A DNA stretch of 64,000 bases from Spartinivicinus ruber (GTDB taxonomy: Bacteria > Pseudomonadota > Gammaproteobacteria > Pseudomonadales > Zooshikellaceae): assembly GCF_011009015.1 (NCBI RefSeq), contig NZ_CP048878.1:5052354-5116353 (forward strand). The letters are read 5' to 3'. The translations under genes and the position numbers were made by a program. Positions 9,262 through 21,293 of the stretch are shown one piece after another (within the stretch, counting starts at the first letter, position 1; every line of letters starts with the position of its first letter). The notes beneath the pieces were generated by a model. That model had not been told where the DNA came from and made no database searches. It saw only the letters and a program-made list of their open reading frames with translations.

Positions 9262-9429
9262 TTAACTCTCAACCATCCCTTATTTATTTCCTTTCAGTTC
9301 ATAATCCTCTTAACTGAAAGGTTATACCTTATGTATAATCCAAACCCAGAACCCTTAATATCTGGTGAAATATCCGGGCTAGCATTTTTTAATTACCCAC
9401 TTAAAAGGCAATCAGTAATAGTCATTACC

Positions 9430-12213
9430 ATGGATAAAACGTTTAAACCACATGAATTAGAGCGCCAATGGTATAAAACCTGGGAAGAAAAAAACTACTT
9501 TGTTCCTCAGGGTGATGGAAAACCATACTCCATCATGATCCCTCCTCCCAATGTAACAGGTAGTTTACATATGGGACACGCATTTCAAGACACTATTATG
9601 GATGTTTTGATCCGCTACCATCGCATGAAAGGACAAAAAACCCTTTGGCAAGTGGGGACTGATCATGCCGGTATTGCTACTCAAATGGTGGTAGAGCGGC
9701 AACTGCTAGCAGACGGTGTAAGCCGTTTAGATCTTGGCCGGGAGAAATTCCTTGAAAAAGTTTGGGAGTGGAAAGCGGAGTCCGGTGGCACTATTACTAA
9801 ACAGCTACGCCGGATGGGTGCTTCTGTAGACTGGTCCCGTGAACGTTTTACCATGGATGAAGGATTATCAAATGCAGTAAAAGAAGTCTTTGTCCGCTTA
9901 TACGAAGAAGATCTAATTTATCGCGGCAAACGCTTGGTTAACTGGGATCCAAAACTGCACACAGCAATATCTGACTTAGAAGTTATTTCTGAAGAAGAGA
10001 ACGGCCACCTGTGGCACTTCCGTTACCCACTGGCTGATGGAGCTAAAACAGCAGAAGGAAAAGAATATATTGTAGTCGCTACTACTCGTCCTGAAACCAT
10101 GCTGGGTGATACAGCTGTTGCCGTTCATCCTGAGGATGAGCGCTATCAGGAACTGATTGGTAAATTTGTTGAGCTACCTTTAACTGGGCGCCGTATCCCT
10201 ATTATTGCTGATGACTATGTAGACCAGGAGTTCGGCACAGGCTGTGTAAAAATCACACCAGCCCACGACTTTAATGACTATGAAATTGGCCAACGTCATC
10301 AGTTGCCAATGATTAATATCTTCACTATTGATGCAAACCTTAACAACGAAGTGCCTGAAAAATACCATGGTATGGAGCGTTTTGCAGCTCGCAAACAAAT
10401 CGTTGCTGATTTTGATGCTGCAGGTTTACTGGAAAAAATTGAAGATCACAAGCTGAAGGTGCCCCGTGGCGACAGAAGCGGTGTAGTTATCGAGCCTTAC
10501 TTAACTGATCAGTGGTATGTAAAAGTTGGCCCTCTGGCCGAGCCAGCCATCAAAGCAGTTGAAGATGGTGATATCGAATTTGTGCCTAAACAGTGGGAAA
10601 ATACTTATTTTGCTTGGATGCGAGACTTACAAGACTGGTGTATTAGCCGTCAATTATGGTGGGGTCACCGTATTCCTGCCTGGTATGATGAAAACGGCAA
10701 TGTTTATGTGGGCCGCGATGAAGCTGAAGTAATAGAAAAGCATCAAATTAGCCCAACTGTTCAGCTTCGCCAGGATGAAGATGTACTAGATACTTGGTTC
10801 TCTTCTGCGCTTTGGACTTTCTCTACGTTAGGCTGGCCAGAAGAAACCCCTGAGCTGAAAGATTTCCATCCAACTGACGTATTAGTGACTGGTTTTGACA
10901 TCATTTTCTTCTGGGTTGCCCGAATGATTATGATGACTTTAAAATTCCGTGGCGAAATTCCATTTAAGAAAGTATATGTCCATGGTCTGGTTCGCGATCA
11001 AGATGGCCACAAAATGTCTAAATCCAAGGGCAACGTGCTTGACCCACTCGATTTGATTGACGGCATTAGCTTCGATGATTTACTGGCCAAACGCACGAGT
11101 GGTTTAATGCAACCTCATATGAAAAAATCCATTGAGGCAGCCACTCGTAAGCACTTCCCAGAAGGTATTGCCCCCTATGGTACAGACGCCTTGCGTTTTA
11201 CTTACTGCTCATTAGCCTCAACCGGCCGCGACATTAAGTTCGACATGGGACGGATGGAAGGCTATCGCAACTTCTGTAACAAAATTTGGAATGCCGCCCG
11301 ACTAGTACTTAGCAATGCAGAAGACGAAGACTGCGGACAGAACGGTGGTGAAGTTGAACTCAGTTTGGCTGATCGCTGGATCATTTCCCGCTTGCAGCAA
11401 GCGGAACAAGAAGTTGCTCAAGCGACTGAGTCTTTTCGCCTTGATCATGCCGCTAATTCTATTCAGCAGTTTGTTTGGGACGAGTTTTGTAGCTGGTACC
11501 TTGAGTTATCAAAAACCGTTATATATGACAAAACAGCCACAGAAGCTCAATTAAGAGGCACTCGTCGTACAATGGTTCGTGTATTAGAAACCACCTTACG
11601 CCTAATACACCCATTTATGCCATTTATTTCCGAAGAGATTTGGCAGCGCCTGGCGCCATTAGCAGGCAAGCAAGGTGAAACCATCATGCTACAACCTTAC
11701 CCAGAAACCGATGACAGCTTGTTAGACCATGAAGCCATCGCTGATATCGAGTGGGTAAAAGGCGTATTAGTTGGGGTCAGAAATATCCGTGGCGAAATGG
11801 ATATCAGCCCAAGAAAACTGGTGCCGGTGTTACTACAAAATGGCAGCACTGAAGATAAAGCACGCTTAGAAGCCAATAAAACCTACCTGCAAAAACTGGC
11901 CAATATTGAATCTATCACTTGGTTAGAAAGCAACGATCAAGCCCCTACTGCTGCAACCCAGCTAGTCGGTGAAATGAAAGTGCTGGTACCAATGGCTGAT
12001 CTGATTGATAAAACTGCTGAGCTTACTCGCTTAACCAAAGAAATCGACAAACTAGAGAAAGAGCTTAGCCGCCTACAAGGCAAGCTTAATAACCCAAGCT
12101 TTGTCGATAAAGCGCCTAGTCAGGTTGTGGATAAGGAAAAAGCGAAGTTAGCAGATGCACTGGCTGCGCAACAAAAACTATTGGAGCAAAAAGCCAGTAT
12201 AGAGGCCTTGTAA
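9430..12213 (+). CDS. valS: Valine--tRNA ligase
   Basis: The 927-residue class Ia synthetase has the HIGH-type motif in [15 protein letters not shown], the [12 protein letters not shown] loop, an editing domain between them, and a C-terminal coiled-coil arm ([18 protein letters not shown]). The chosen ATG at 9430 gives [19 protein letters not shown], matching the family N-terminus. An in-frame ATG at 9331 would add 33 unrelated residues. The enzyme charges tRNA-Val in the cytoplasm and hydrolyses mischarged threonine. Confidence 0.97.
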   Translation: MDKTFKPHELERQWYKTWEEKNYFVPQGDGKPYSIMIPPPNVTGSLHMGHAFQDTIMDVLIRYHRMKGQKTLWQVGTDHAGIATQMVVERQLLADGVSRLDLGREKFLEKVWEWKAESGGTITKQLRRMGASVDWSRERFTMDEGLSNAVKEVFVRLYEEDLIYRGKRLVNWDPKLHTAISDLEVISEEENGHLWHFRYPLADGAKTAEGKEYIVVATTRPETMLGDTAVAVHPEDERYQELIGKFVELPLTGRRIPIIADDYVDQEFGTGCVKITPAHDFNDYEIGQRHQLPMINIFTIDANLNNEVPEKYHGMERFAARKQIVADFDAAGLLEKIEDHKLKVPRGDRSGVVIEPYLTDQWYVKVGPLAEPAIKAVEDGDIEFVPKQWENTYFAWMRDLQDWCISRQLWWGHRIPAWYDENGNVYVGRDEAEVIEKHQISPTVQLRQDEDVLDTWFSSALWTFSTLGWPEETPELKDFHPTDVLVTGFDIIFFWVARMIMMTLKFRGEIPFKKVYVHGLVRDQDGHKMSKSKGNVLDPLDLIDGISFDDLLAKRTSGLMQPHMKKSIEAATRKHFPEGIAPYGTDALRFTYCSLASTGRDIKFDMGRMEGYRNFCNKIWNAARLVLSNAEDEDCGQNGGEVELSLADRWIISRLQQAEQEVAQATESFRLDHAANSIQQFVWDEFCSWYLELSKTVIYDKTATEAQLRGTRRTMVRVLETTLRLIHPFMPFISEEIWQRLAPLAGKQGETIMLQPYPETDDSLLDHEAIADIEWVKGVLVGVRNIRGEMDISPRKLVPVLLQNGSTEDKARLEANKTYLQKLANIESITWLESNDQAPTAATQLVGEMKVLVPMADLIDKTAELTRLTKEIDKLEKELSRLQGKLNNPSFVDKAPSQVVDKEKAKLADALAAQQKLLEQKASIEAL

Positions 12214-12233
12214 TTCACACATGCGCTATATAG

Positions 12234-12260
12234 GGCTAGCCACACAATCGCTGGTTAGCC
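12234..12260. other. Imperfect hairpin after valS
   Basis: GGCTAGCCA (12234-12242) pairs with TGGTTAGCC (12252-12260) with one G-U position. It is followed by TTACC only, so if it is a terminator it is a weak one for valS. Confidence 0.35.
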
Positions 12261-12371
12261 TTACCTCCACTACTCTATTTAAGTCGTATCTTCCTCCCCA
12301 CCCTGTTCTACACTTTTACTTAGTATCAATCATTAAGGCTTCATTGATAGGGTGTTGGAGGAATGGAAGTG

Positions 12372-13121
12372 ATGAAAAGACCTAATATTCAAATATTCAC
12401 CATTCATTTAGTAGTAGTGCTTATAAGCCTAACCTCAATAACGTTCGCCAACACATTCACTGTGGGTGTTGAAGATATAGACTACTACCCTTTTTATAGC
12501 TACAACAATAAAGAGTACTCCGGCGCAGCATATGAAATCCTTGACGCCTTTGCAAAGAAAAATAATTACACCTTTACGTATAAAGGTATGCCCGTTACGC
12601 GCTTACTAAAAAGCTACTTAAATGGTGAAGTTGACTTTAAATTTCCTGATAACGCATATTGGGGGCAAGAAGATAAAAAAGCTCATTCTGTCGTTTACAG
12701 CCAACCTGTTCTTAGTTTTATTGATGGTGTTTTAGTTAAGCCAGAAAATAAAGACAAAAATATTGAATGGCTCAAACGGTTAGGCACACTTAGGGGGTTC
12801 ACTGCCTGGGACTACCTCGACTTAATCAAAGCGAACAAAGTGACATTACGCGGTGTTAGCTCACTGGACTCTCTGATAAAACAAGTAGCCAACGACCGAC
12901 TAGATGCTGCTTACTTCAATATTCAAGTCGCTTCTTATTACTTAAAGCACAAACTAAACCAAGCAGATTTACTTGTATTTAATGAATCATTACCACACAC
13001 TAAAAGCAATTACCATTTATCCACCATTAAACATGCAAAAATAATAAGTAAATTCAATCAGTTTTTACTAGATGAAAAAGAGTACATCCAAAAAGTCATA
13101 GTAAATCACGAGCTAGACTAA
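12372..13121 (+). CDS. Periplasmic solute-binding protein-like (SBP_bac_3 fold)
   Basis: The 249-residue product has an N-terminal signal peptide (hydrophobic LVVVLISLTSITFA, likely cleavage near residue 25-27). The rest follows the family 3 substrate-binding layout: FTVGVEDIDYYPFY, SGAAYEILDAFAKK, a two-lobe body, and RLDAAYFNIQVASYYL late. Many such orphan proteins bind amino acids or act as sensors. No ABC permease genes are nearby, so the ligand and partner are unknown. The ATG at 12372 is chosen because the GGAGG at 12357-12361 is too close to the ATG at 12363. Confidence 0.75.
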   Translation: MKRPNIQIFTIHLVVVLISLTSITFANTFTVGVEDIDYYPFYSYNNKEYSGAAYEILDAFAKKNNYTFTYKGMPVTRLLKSYLNGEVDFKFPDNAYWGQEDKKAHSVVYSQPVLSFIDGVLVKPENKDKNIEWLKRLGTLRGFTAWDYLDLIKANKVTLRGVSSLDSLIKQVANDRLDAAYFNIQVASYYLKHKLNQADLLVFNESLPHTKSNYHLSTIKHAKIISKFNQFLLDEKEYIQKVIVNHELD

Positions 13122-13163
13122 AATGCCAACAAAAAACCATTCAAGACAACCATTTCAGCCAAA

Positions 13164-13376
13164 ATGAAAAAATATATAGAGTTACTAGCAGACCGCTTCC
13201 TATTTATGATTACCGCCATTACTTTGGCATTATTAGCCTGGTTGTTTTGGAGTAGTAGTGGACAATCATTGCTTTTTGAACTTCTCATTTTAATTGCAAT
13301 TATTTTGCTAATAATTGAAAACGTTCATTTAAGGTTAAGAATTAAAGCACTCAAACAAAGCAATAATTCTAATTAA
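13164..13376 (+). CDS. Small membrane protein, unknown
   Basis: The 70-residue product has two predicted transmembrane helices (about residues 12-29 and 36-52) followed by a basic tail (HLRLRIKALKQSNNSN). It lies 42 bases after the solute-binding-like gene on the same strand and may be co-transcribed with it. No family recognised. Confidence 0.55.
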   Translation: MKKYIELLADRFLFMITAITLALLAWLFWSSSGQSLLFELLILIAIILLIIENVHLRLRIKALKQSNNSN

Positions 13377-13561
13377 CTACTAGACACCAACAAGAATATT
13401 TCTACATCAGACAGTCAAGTCAAAGCCTTCATATTATTATACTTTAGTCAAATCCTTCCATAACAGCCCACACAAATAAAAGTCTTATACGTTTGTCTAT
13501 CTTGCTTAAAGATACTACTACCACTAGGGTGTAAAAAATTAATTATGAAAGGACTCATAAA

Positions 13562-14201
13562 ATGAAGAATACATTATTTAGTACATCAATTACTTTGGCT
13601 TTAATAAATAGTTTGCCTCAATATGCATCTGCTGAAGATTATCAGTGGGACCCTGATATTGAGATATTAAATTAAAATGAAGAAAAACTTCAACCGCTTA
13701 ATCAAGACCAGATGGATACATTAAACTCCATTGTGTCTCGAAGTATGCGGATATGCAAAAATCAAAGAGTACCCCAAGGATGGGTAATTATCAGCGAAAC
13801 ATCAAGTACCAGCTGTTCTGGTAGCTTTCCAAACATGTGGATTATCAAACAGCCAGGCAATTCAGAAAATGTCTGCACCCAATGGTTATGCTATTAAAGC
13901 AGAAAACTCTAGCACTTCATGCCCTGGGCGTTTTCCAAATGTTGGGATAATTAAAAAGCCTGCAAGTTCTGATACTATCTGCAAAGTATCAGCAATACCG
14001 AAGAATTATATTATTACCAGTGAATCCAGTAGTACCTCTCCACATCGTTTCCCTAATTTATGGCGAGTAAAAGTGCCTGCTAGCAGAGATAAGATGTGTT
14101 CTATTTCTCCTTTACCTAATGGCTATGTCATTACTGGCCGAGGTAGCAGCACATCCTGTCCAGGCAGTTTCCCTAATACAGCTAAAATCCGCAAATTATA
14201 A
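13562..14201 (+). pseudogene. Secreted protein with ~43-residue Cys repeats, broken by a stop and a frameshift
   Basis: An ATG at 13562 opens a signal peptide (NTLFSTSITLALINSLPQYA) but the frame meets TAA at 13673. The same frame continues as coding sequence to 13897, and the remainder is in the +1 frame to TAA at 14199-14201. Across the lesions the protein is a chain of four units, each with a Cys, PxGYVIT-like strand, SSSTSCPGSFPN and IKxPxS. The third lacks the Cys after SST. The frameshift falls near 13875, where the Cys to PNGY spacing is shortened. Two independent lesions argue for a decayed gene. No family recognised. Confidence 0.7.
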
Positions 14202-14227
14202 AATACTCAACATAAAAGCTGGAAACA

Positions 14228-14252
14228 GGCCCCAGTACCAGGGCCTTTTTTT
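14228..14252 (+). terminator. Rho-independent terminator
   Basis: GGCCC (14228-14232) and GGGCC (14241-14245) form a short GC stem with an 8-nt loop, followed by seven T residues (14246-14252). It closes the repeat-protein pseudogene. Confidence 0.75.
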
Positions 14253-14610
14253 GAAATAGTGCTATAGGATAGCAATAAACCATACTATACCAAAACAAGA
14301 ACAACAATCATTTAACATTTGCACTGATTTGCCTTCAACTTTTTAACTTTATGACTAAAAGAAAACAAAAATATTACTATTAATAATAAACTTAATGCAA
14401 CCCAAACTTTATATTGACTCTTATTACTTCAGTCTTTAGAAACAAAATAAATAATAAACTCAAATAATCAAATACTGTTTTCATAACCCATGGGCATTGT
14501 TTACATTAATAAGCATTTACCCATTTTTTATAGCTCCACTAACACACTGCTTTCAATCTGCCATGTAAAAAACACTATGGTCCGGTTAATTAATTTTTAA
14601 GAGTACCAGG
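14253..14610. other. AT-rich spacer before the pyrimidine catabolic operon
   Basis: About 360 bases with no coding potential that I can support. It must hold the operon promoter, but I see no clear -35/-10 pair or regulator palindrome. An AAGAG at 14599-14603 is a plausible ribosome site for the ATG at 14611. Confidence 0.4.
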
Positions 14611-15918
14611 ATGGAAAATAACTTAAATGCCTACTGGATGGGCTTTACTGCCAATAGGCAGTTTAAACAATCCCCTCGGTTGTTTACTAAGGCCAAAGGT
14701 ATGTTTTACTACACTTCAGAAGGCCGTGAGGTAATGGATAGCATTGCCGGATTATGGTGTGTAAATGCAGGCCACTGTCGCAGTAAAATTGTTAATGCTG
14801 TTCAACAACAGGTGAAAGAACTAGACTACTCCCCTGCATTCCAAATGGGCCATCCAAAAGCGTTTGAACTTGCCAGTCGCCTCACTGATTTATTACCAAC
14901 CAATTTACAACATGTGTTTTATACAAGTTCTGGCTCAGAGTCAGTAGAAACTGCACTAAAAATTGCCTTAGCCTATCATCGTGCCAAAGGGCAAGGACAA
15001 AAAACTTTACTAATCGGTCGAGAACGGGCCTATCATGGTGTCAACTTTGGTGGTATGTCCGTTGGCGGGATGGTTGCCAACAGAAAGATGTTCGCCAATT
15101 TATTAGGCAGTGTCGACCATTTACCCCATACCCATGATATCAGTAGAAATGCTTTTTCCAGAGGCTTACCATCTCATGGTATAGAAAAAGCCGATGCATT
15201 AAATAATTTACTAAATTTACATGACCCATCAACTGTCGCCGCAGTAATTGTTGAGCCTATTTCAGGCTCTGCAGGTGTCTTACTTCCACCTAAGGGTTAT
15301 CTCCAAAAATTAAGAGCTATCTGTGACCAGCATGATATTTTATTGATTTTTGATGAAGTGATTACTGGCTTTGGCCGATTGGGAGATTCGTTTGCTACCA
15401 ATTATTTCGGAGTAACTCCAGATATTATTACTACAGCTAAAGGCCTCACTAATGGTACAGTGCCCATGGGAGCAGTCATGGTAAGTGATGCAATTTATCG
15501 AGCCTTTATGCATGGCCCTGAGCACATGGTTGAATTATTCCATGGTTATACTTTTTCTGGGCATCCATTGGCTTGCGCTGCTGCATTGGCTGCACTGGAT
15601 GTATATGAAGAAGAAAGCCTGTTCCAACGTCAGGATGGTATTTATCAATACTGGGAAGATGCTATGCACAGCATGATGAATCTACCTTATGTTATTGATA
15701 TCCGTAATTTAGGATTGATTGGCGCAATAGAATTGGAGACTATTCCAGGATCACCTGGTCAACGCGCATTTACGGCGTTTTTAAATGCTTATGAAGCAGG
15801 GTTATTAATTCGCACAACAGGTGACACCGTTGCATTTTCCCCACCATTAATTATTGAAAAACAACATATTGATCGATTGGTGGAAACCATGACCAAAGTG
15901 CTCCAACATCTCGCATAA
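14611..15918 (+). CDS. Omega-amino acid--pyruvate (beta-alanine) aminotransferase, class III
   Basis: The 435-residue PLP enzyme belongs to class III aminotransferases. It begins with AYWMGFTANRQFKQSPRL, typical of the omega-amino acid:pyruvate group. It has GSESVETALKIA (phosphate cup), IFDEVITGFGR (Asp to the pyridine N) and TTAKGLTNGTVPMGAVM with the Schiff-base lysine. By context it converts beta-alanine, the product of the next two enzymes, to malonate semialdehyde using pyruvate. It is the first gene of a five-gene pyrimidine degradation cluster. Confidence 0.9.
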   Translation: MENNLNAYWMGFTANRQFKQSPRLFTKAKGMFYYTSEGREVMDSIAGLWCVNAGHCRSKIVNAVQQQVKELDYSPAFQMGHPKAFELASRLTDLLPTNLQHVFYTSSGSESVETALKIALAYHRAKGQGQKTLLIGRERAYHGVNFGGMSVGGMVANRKMFANLLGSVDHLPHTHDISRNAFSRGLPSHGIEKADALNNLLNLHDPSTVAAVIVEPISGSAGVLLPPKGYLQKLRAICDQHDILLIFDEVITGFGRLGDSFATNYFGVTPDIITTAKGLTNGTVPMGAVMVSDAIYRAFMHGPEHMVELFHGYTFSGHPLACAAALAALDVYEEESLFQRQDGIYQYWEDAMHSMMNLPYVIDIRNLGLIGAIELETIPGSPGQRAFTAFLNAYEAGLLIRTTGDTVAFSPPLIIEKQHIDRLVETMTKVLQHLA

Positions 15919-16003
15919 AGATAACTCTAAATAAAATAGAAGCGGTATAAACCTTCGTAAAACCTACCAACAACCAAAACGAAGGGAATATAAGGGAATG
16001 TAT

Positions 16004-16870
16004 ATGAATAAAGTAAAAGCTGGCCTAATCCAAATGGGCTTAAAAGCAGACACTAACGAATCACCTGAAAAAATCCGCGACTTAATGAATGAAGCCCACA
16101 TTCAATTAATCGATCAAGCCGGAGAGTCTGGAGTACAAATATTATGTATGCAGGAGGTATTCAACCAACCTTATTTTTGCCCCAGCCAGGATACCAAATG
16201 GTATAGTGCAGCGGAAAGAATCCCTGAGGGCCCAACCATACAGCTATTAAAGCAGTATGCCCAAAAACATCAAATGGTAATCATTGCCCCTATCTACGAA
16301 GAAGACATGACAGGCATTTACTACAATACCGCTGCAGTAATTGATGCAGATGGCCAATATTTAGGTAAATACCGTAAAACTCATATCCCTCAAGTGGCAG
16401 GTTTTTGGGAAAAATTCTTTTTTAAACCAGGACAGTCCAACTGGCCTGTGTTTGAAACAAAATACGGCAAAATAGGCGTTTATATTTGTTATGATCGCCA
16501 CTTCCCTGAAGGTTGGCGTGCATTAGCACTCAATGGTGCCGAAGTTATTTTTAACCCATCTGCAACAGTAGCAGGGTTATCAAAATATTTATGGGAGTTA
16601 GAACAACCTGCTGCAGCCGTTGCTAATGGATGTTATATCGCAGCCATTAATCGGGTAGGTAATGAAGCACCCTGGGATATAGGCACTTTTTATGGTTCTT
16701 CTTACTTTGTAAACCCTCGTGGAGAAATAGAAGCCCAAGCTAGTGAAGAAAAAGATGAGTTACTGATTTGTGATTTAAATTTAGAGCTGGTTAGGGAAGT
16801 CCGTAATCAGTGGCAGTTTTTTCGCGATAGAAGACCAGAGACTTACGATATATTAACCAAAGGGGAGTAG
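16004..16870 (+). CDS. Beta-ureidopropionase (N-carbamoyl-beta-alanine amidohydrolase)
   Basis: The 288-residue nitrilase-superfamily enzyme has the catalytic triad: Glu in CMQEVFNQPYF, Lys in YRKTHIPQV and Cys in VYICYDRHFPEG. The GFWEKFFFKPG insertion is typical of beta-ureidopropionases and related carbamoylases. It hydrolyses N-carbamoyl-beta-alanine to beta-alanine, CO2 and ammonia. Two starts are possible. The ATG at 16004 has AAGGGA six bases upstream and is preferred; the ATG at 15998 adds two residues and could use the GAAGGGA at 15981. Confidence 0.9.
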   Translation: MNKVKAGLIQMGLKADTNESPEKIRDLMNEAHIQLIDQAGESGVQILCMQEVFNQPYFCPSQDTKWYSAAERIPEGPTIQLLKQYAQKHQMVIIAPIYEEDMTGIYYNTAAVIDADGQYLGKYRKTHIPQVAGFWEKFFFKPGQSNWPVFETKYGKIGVYICYDRHFPEGWRALALNGAEVIFNPSATVAGLSKYLWELEQPAAAVANGCYIAAINRVGNEAPWDIGTFYGSSYFVNPRGEIEAQASEEKDELLICDLNLELVREVRNQWQFFRDRRPETYDILTKGE

Positions 16871-16935
16871 TGGCCTAAAGCATTGAGTATAGCCAAAGCG
16901 AATGGTATAGCCTGAAAAACCCACCAAAATAATAA

Positions 16936-18396
<1,461 letters not shown>

Positions 18397-18432
18397 TAAA
18401 AAAATAATAAACTGTGATTAGTAAATTTAATT

Positions 18433-19803
18433 ATGCAAGAAAAAATCAACTTAGCAGAGGCAAACATTACTGATAGTGAAAGCTATCATTTTGATGATTT
18501 GCATCCTCCGTTATCTACATTAGAAGCAAAAACCGAATCAGCTCAGTGTTTATTTTGTTACGATGCACCTTGTATTGAGGCTTGCCCGACGGGGATTAAT
18601 ATTCCCAGCTTTATTCGAAAAATAAGCGCTAACAACCCAATTGGTGCCGCTAAAACCATTTTACAAGAGAATATATTAGGTGGTAGTTGTGCACGAGTGT
18701 GTCCCACTGAAACCTTATGTCAGCAAGCTTGTGTGAGAAATAAAGAGCCAGAATGCCAGCCAGTACAAATTGGCTTATTACAACGTTATGCAGTCGATAG
18801 TTTAGCAGGTGATCCCTACCCTTTTAGTCGCCAACCAACTACCAACAAACAAGTTGCCATTGTTGGCGCAGGCCCTGCGGGTTTGGCTTGTGCTCATCAA
18901 CTTGCTCAACAAGGACATAGAATTGATTTATTTGAAGCCAAAGCCAAACCTGGCGGTCTTAATGAATACGGTATTGCTGGCTATAAATTAATTAATGATT
19001 ATGCTCAGCAAGAAATCGATAAAATTCTCGCAATTGGGGGTATTCAACTCCACACAAATTTAACCATGGGAGTTGACTTTCACCTTCACGAACTACAAGA
19101 CAGTTACGATGCTGTTTTTTTAGCAATTGGTTTAGCTAGTAGCCGTAAGCTTGGTGTAGAAAGTGAAGATCACCCTCAAGTAATCGATGCTATTGAATAT
19201 ATCGAAAAAATTCGCCAACAAAAACTAACAGAACTCCCCACCAATAAAACTGCAGTCATTATTGGCGGAGGTAATACTGCCATTGACATTGCCGTACAGT
19301 TAAAAAAGCTGGGGGCCAAAGATGTAACGGTAGCTTATCGCCGAGGTCGAGCACAAATGGGGGCTACAGAAAAAGAGCAGCAACTTGCACTATTACATGG
19401 GGTTAAAATTTTACCCTGGGTTAAACCTGCCAAAATTATTGCTGATAAAAAGCAACTACTCGCTATTGAACTTGAACATACTCAGCTAGTAAACGACAGG
19501 TTGCAAGGTAAAGGCGAGCATTTAATTTTACCGACTGATTTTGTATTTAAAGCGATTGGCCAATCGTTAGCAGATACGGCATTTAGTCATAACTCCTCCC
19601 ATGTAAAAGATAAAAAAGTATGCTTAGAGTATGAACAGGAAAAAATAAAAGTACTTAGTAATTACCAAACTTCGCTTGATAAAGTATTTGCAGGTGGTGA
19701 CTGTATCAATCTAGGTGAAGACCTAACAGTAACTGCAGTACAACAAGGCAAACAAGCAGCACAAGCCATTCACCATTATTTAACAGCCAAGGTGGGAAAA
19801 TAA
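18433..19803 (+). CDS. preT: Dihydropyrimidine dehydrogenase subunit PreT (NAD(P)H-oxidising, GltD-like)
   Basis: The 456-residue protein has N-terminal cysteine clusters for two [4Fe-4S] centres (CLFCYDAPCIEACPTG and CARVCPTETLCQQAC). A FAD-binding GAGPAGLACAHQL and an NAD(P)-binding GGGNTAIDIA follow. This is the glutamate synthase small-subunit-like half of dihydropyrimidine dehydrogenase that passes electrons to PreA. Its TAA overlaps the preA start by one base (TAATG), so the two subunits are translationally coupled. Confidence 0.94.
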   Translation: MQEKINLAEANITDSESYHFDDLHPPLSTLEAKTESAQCLFCYDAPCIEACPTGINIPSFIRKISANNPIGAAKTILQENILGGSCARVCPTETLCQQACVRNKEPECQPVQIGLLQRYAVDSLAGDPYPFSRQPTTNKQVAIVGAGPAGLACAHQLAQQGHRIDLFEAKAKPGGLNEYGIAGYKLINDYAQQEIDKILAIGGIQLHTNLTMGVDFHLHELQDSYDAVFLAIGLASSRKLGVESEDHPQVIDAIEYIEKIRQQKLTELPTNKTAVIIGGGNTAIDIAVQLKKLGAKDVTVAYRRGRAQMGATEKEQQLALLHGVKILPWVKPAKIIADKKQLLAIELEHTQLVNDRLQGKGEHLILPTDFVFKAIGQSLADTAFSHNSSHVKDKKVCLEYEQEKIKVLSNYQTSLDKVFAGGDCINLGEDLTVTAVQQGKQAAQAIHHYLTAKVGK

Positions 19804-21086
19804 TGACTGATTTAACCAGTGATTTTATTGGCATAAAATCCCCCAACCCCTTTTGGCTAGCGTCAGCTCCTCCGACAGATAAAGCGTACAACGTCAACCG
19901 TGCTTTTGAGGCGGGTTGGGGTGGCGTTGTTTGGAAAACCCTGGGAGAAGACCCACCCCCAGTGAATGTTTCTTCCCGTTATTCCGCCCACCATGATATG
20001 TACGGCAATTTAGTGGGAATTAATAATATTGAGTTAATTTCAGACCGACCATTAGCTGTAAACTTACAAGAAATTCGTGAAGTAAAACGCAGCTGGCCTG
20101 AGCGAGCTATGGTGGTTTCGTTAATGGTGCCTTGCAATGAAGGTTCCTGGCGTGACATTGTACGACAAGTGGAAGATACTGGAGCAGATGCCATAGAGTT
20201 AAATTTCGGCTGTCCACACGGTATGCCAGAACGAGGAATGGGCTCTGCCGTGGGGCAAGTGCCAGAATATGTAGAAATAGTCTCTCGCTGGTGTAAGCAT
20301 TACTCAAGCTTACCTGTCATCGTTAAACTCACCCCAAATATCACCAATATTTTGCAACCAGCATCTGCTGCGAAAAAAGGTGGTGCCGATGCGGTTTCGC
20401 TAATTAACACGATAAATTCTATTACCTCTATTGACTTAGATACCATGGTAGGGGCTCCTTCTGTCGGAGGAAAAGTAACCAGTGGTGGTTACTGTGGTAC
20501 TGCAGTTAAGCCTATTGCCTTAAATATGGTAGGGCAAATTGCCCGCAACCCAGAAACTCATGGGCTACCTATTTCTGGAATTGGAGGTATTACCACCTGG
20601 CGAGATGCTGCTGAGTTTATGGTATTAGGGGCTGGCACTGTACAAGTTTGTACAGCAGCCATGATTTATGGGTTTAATATTATTGATGAATTAACTGATG
20701 GTTTAAGTCAGTGGATGGCGAGTAAAGGCTTTAAAAACCTGAATGACTTTATCGGCAAAGCCGTTCCTAATTTAACGGATTGGAAGTATTTAGATTTAAA
20801 TTATAAAACCCTAGCCAGAGTTGACCCGGATTTATGTATAGGCTGTGGCCGCTGTTTTGCTGCTTGTGAAGATACTTCTCACCAAGCGATTAAAGCAGCC
20901 GAACATAACCAGCAACGGGTTTATGAGGTGATTGATGAAAACTGTGTGGGCTGTAATTTATGTCAAATTACTTGTCCGGTAACTGACTGTATTACCATGG
21001 AACCTCAGCCCGTTAATCAACCCTATTTAAATTGGACCCAACATCCCAATAATCCAATGCGGGAAGTAAGCACAGAGGAAGCTTAA
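19803..21086 (+). CDS. preA: Dihydropyrimidine dehydrogenase subunit PreA
   Basis: The 427-residue protein combines a dihydroorotate dehydrogenase-like FMN barrel (residues ~1-320) with a C-terminal 2x[4Fe-4S] ferredoxin domain (CIGCGRCFAAC and CVGCNLCQITCPVTDC). With PreT it reduces uracil and thymine to the 5,6-dihydro forms, the first step of the cluster. The segment GCPHGMPERGMGSAVGQ aligns with the active-site loop of animal dihydropyrimidine dehydrogenase, but from memory the catalytic Cys position there is Val here. That may be normal for bacterial PreA. Confidence 0.93.
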   Translation: MTDLTSDFIGIKSPNPFWLASAPPTDKAYNVNRAFEAGWGGVVWKTLGEDPPPVNVSSRYSAHHDMYGNLVGINNIELISDRPLAVNLQEIREVKRSWPERAMVVSLMVPCNEGSWRDIVRQVEDTGADAIELNFGCPHGMPERGMGSAVGQVPEYVEIVSRWCKHYSSLPVIVKLTPNITNILQPASAAKKGGADAVSLINTINSITSIDLDTMVGAPSVGGKVTSGGYCGTAVKPIALNMVGQIARNPETHGLPISGIGGITTWRDAAEFMVLGAGTVQVCTAAMIYGFNIIDELTDGLSQWMASKGFKNLNDFIGKAVPNLTDWKYLDLNYKTLARVDPDLCIGCGRCFAACEDTSHQAIKAAEHNQQRVYEVIDENCVGCNLCQITCPVTDCITMEPQPVNQPYLNWTQHPNNPMREVSTEEA

Positions 21087-21157
21087 TAAAACTTTAGAAA
21101 ACCATCACAAGCAAATTAAAACAGGGTGTTCTGTAGCGGCTGTCTGGAACAACTTCA

Positions 21158-21188
21158 GCTCTAAAGGTCAAGGAAGGCCTTTTTGAGC
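21158..21188 (+). terminator. Probable terminator after preA
   Basis: GCTCTAAAGG (21158-21167) and CCTTTTTGAGC (21178-21188) form a stem with one bulge, with the T-run inside the right arm. It lies about 70 bases after the preA stop and could end the pyrimidine operon before the ComFB-like gene. Confidence 0.45.
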
Positions 21189-21293
21189 AGAGGAAGAAGG
21201 TGCTGTTTTACCCCATACCCCTCCTCCCCCTCAAGCTTGAGCTACACTACTTGTATTACAAGAGTACCTGTAGCTCACATAGGTTTATCCATA

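Noticed and set aside
9331-9429. In-frame upstream start for valS
   Set aside because: The extra 33 residues have no counterpart in valyl-tRNA synthetases and the ATG at 9430 matches the family start.
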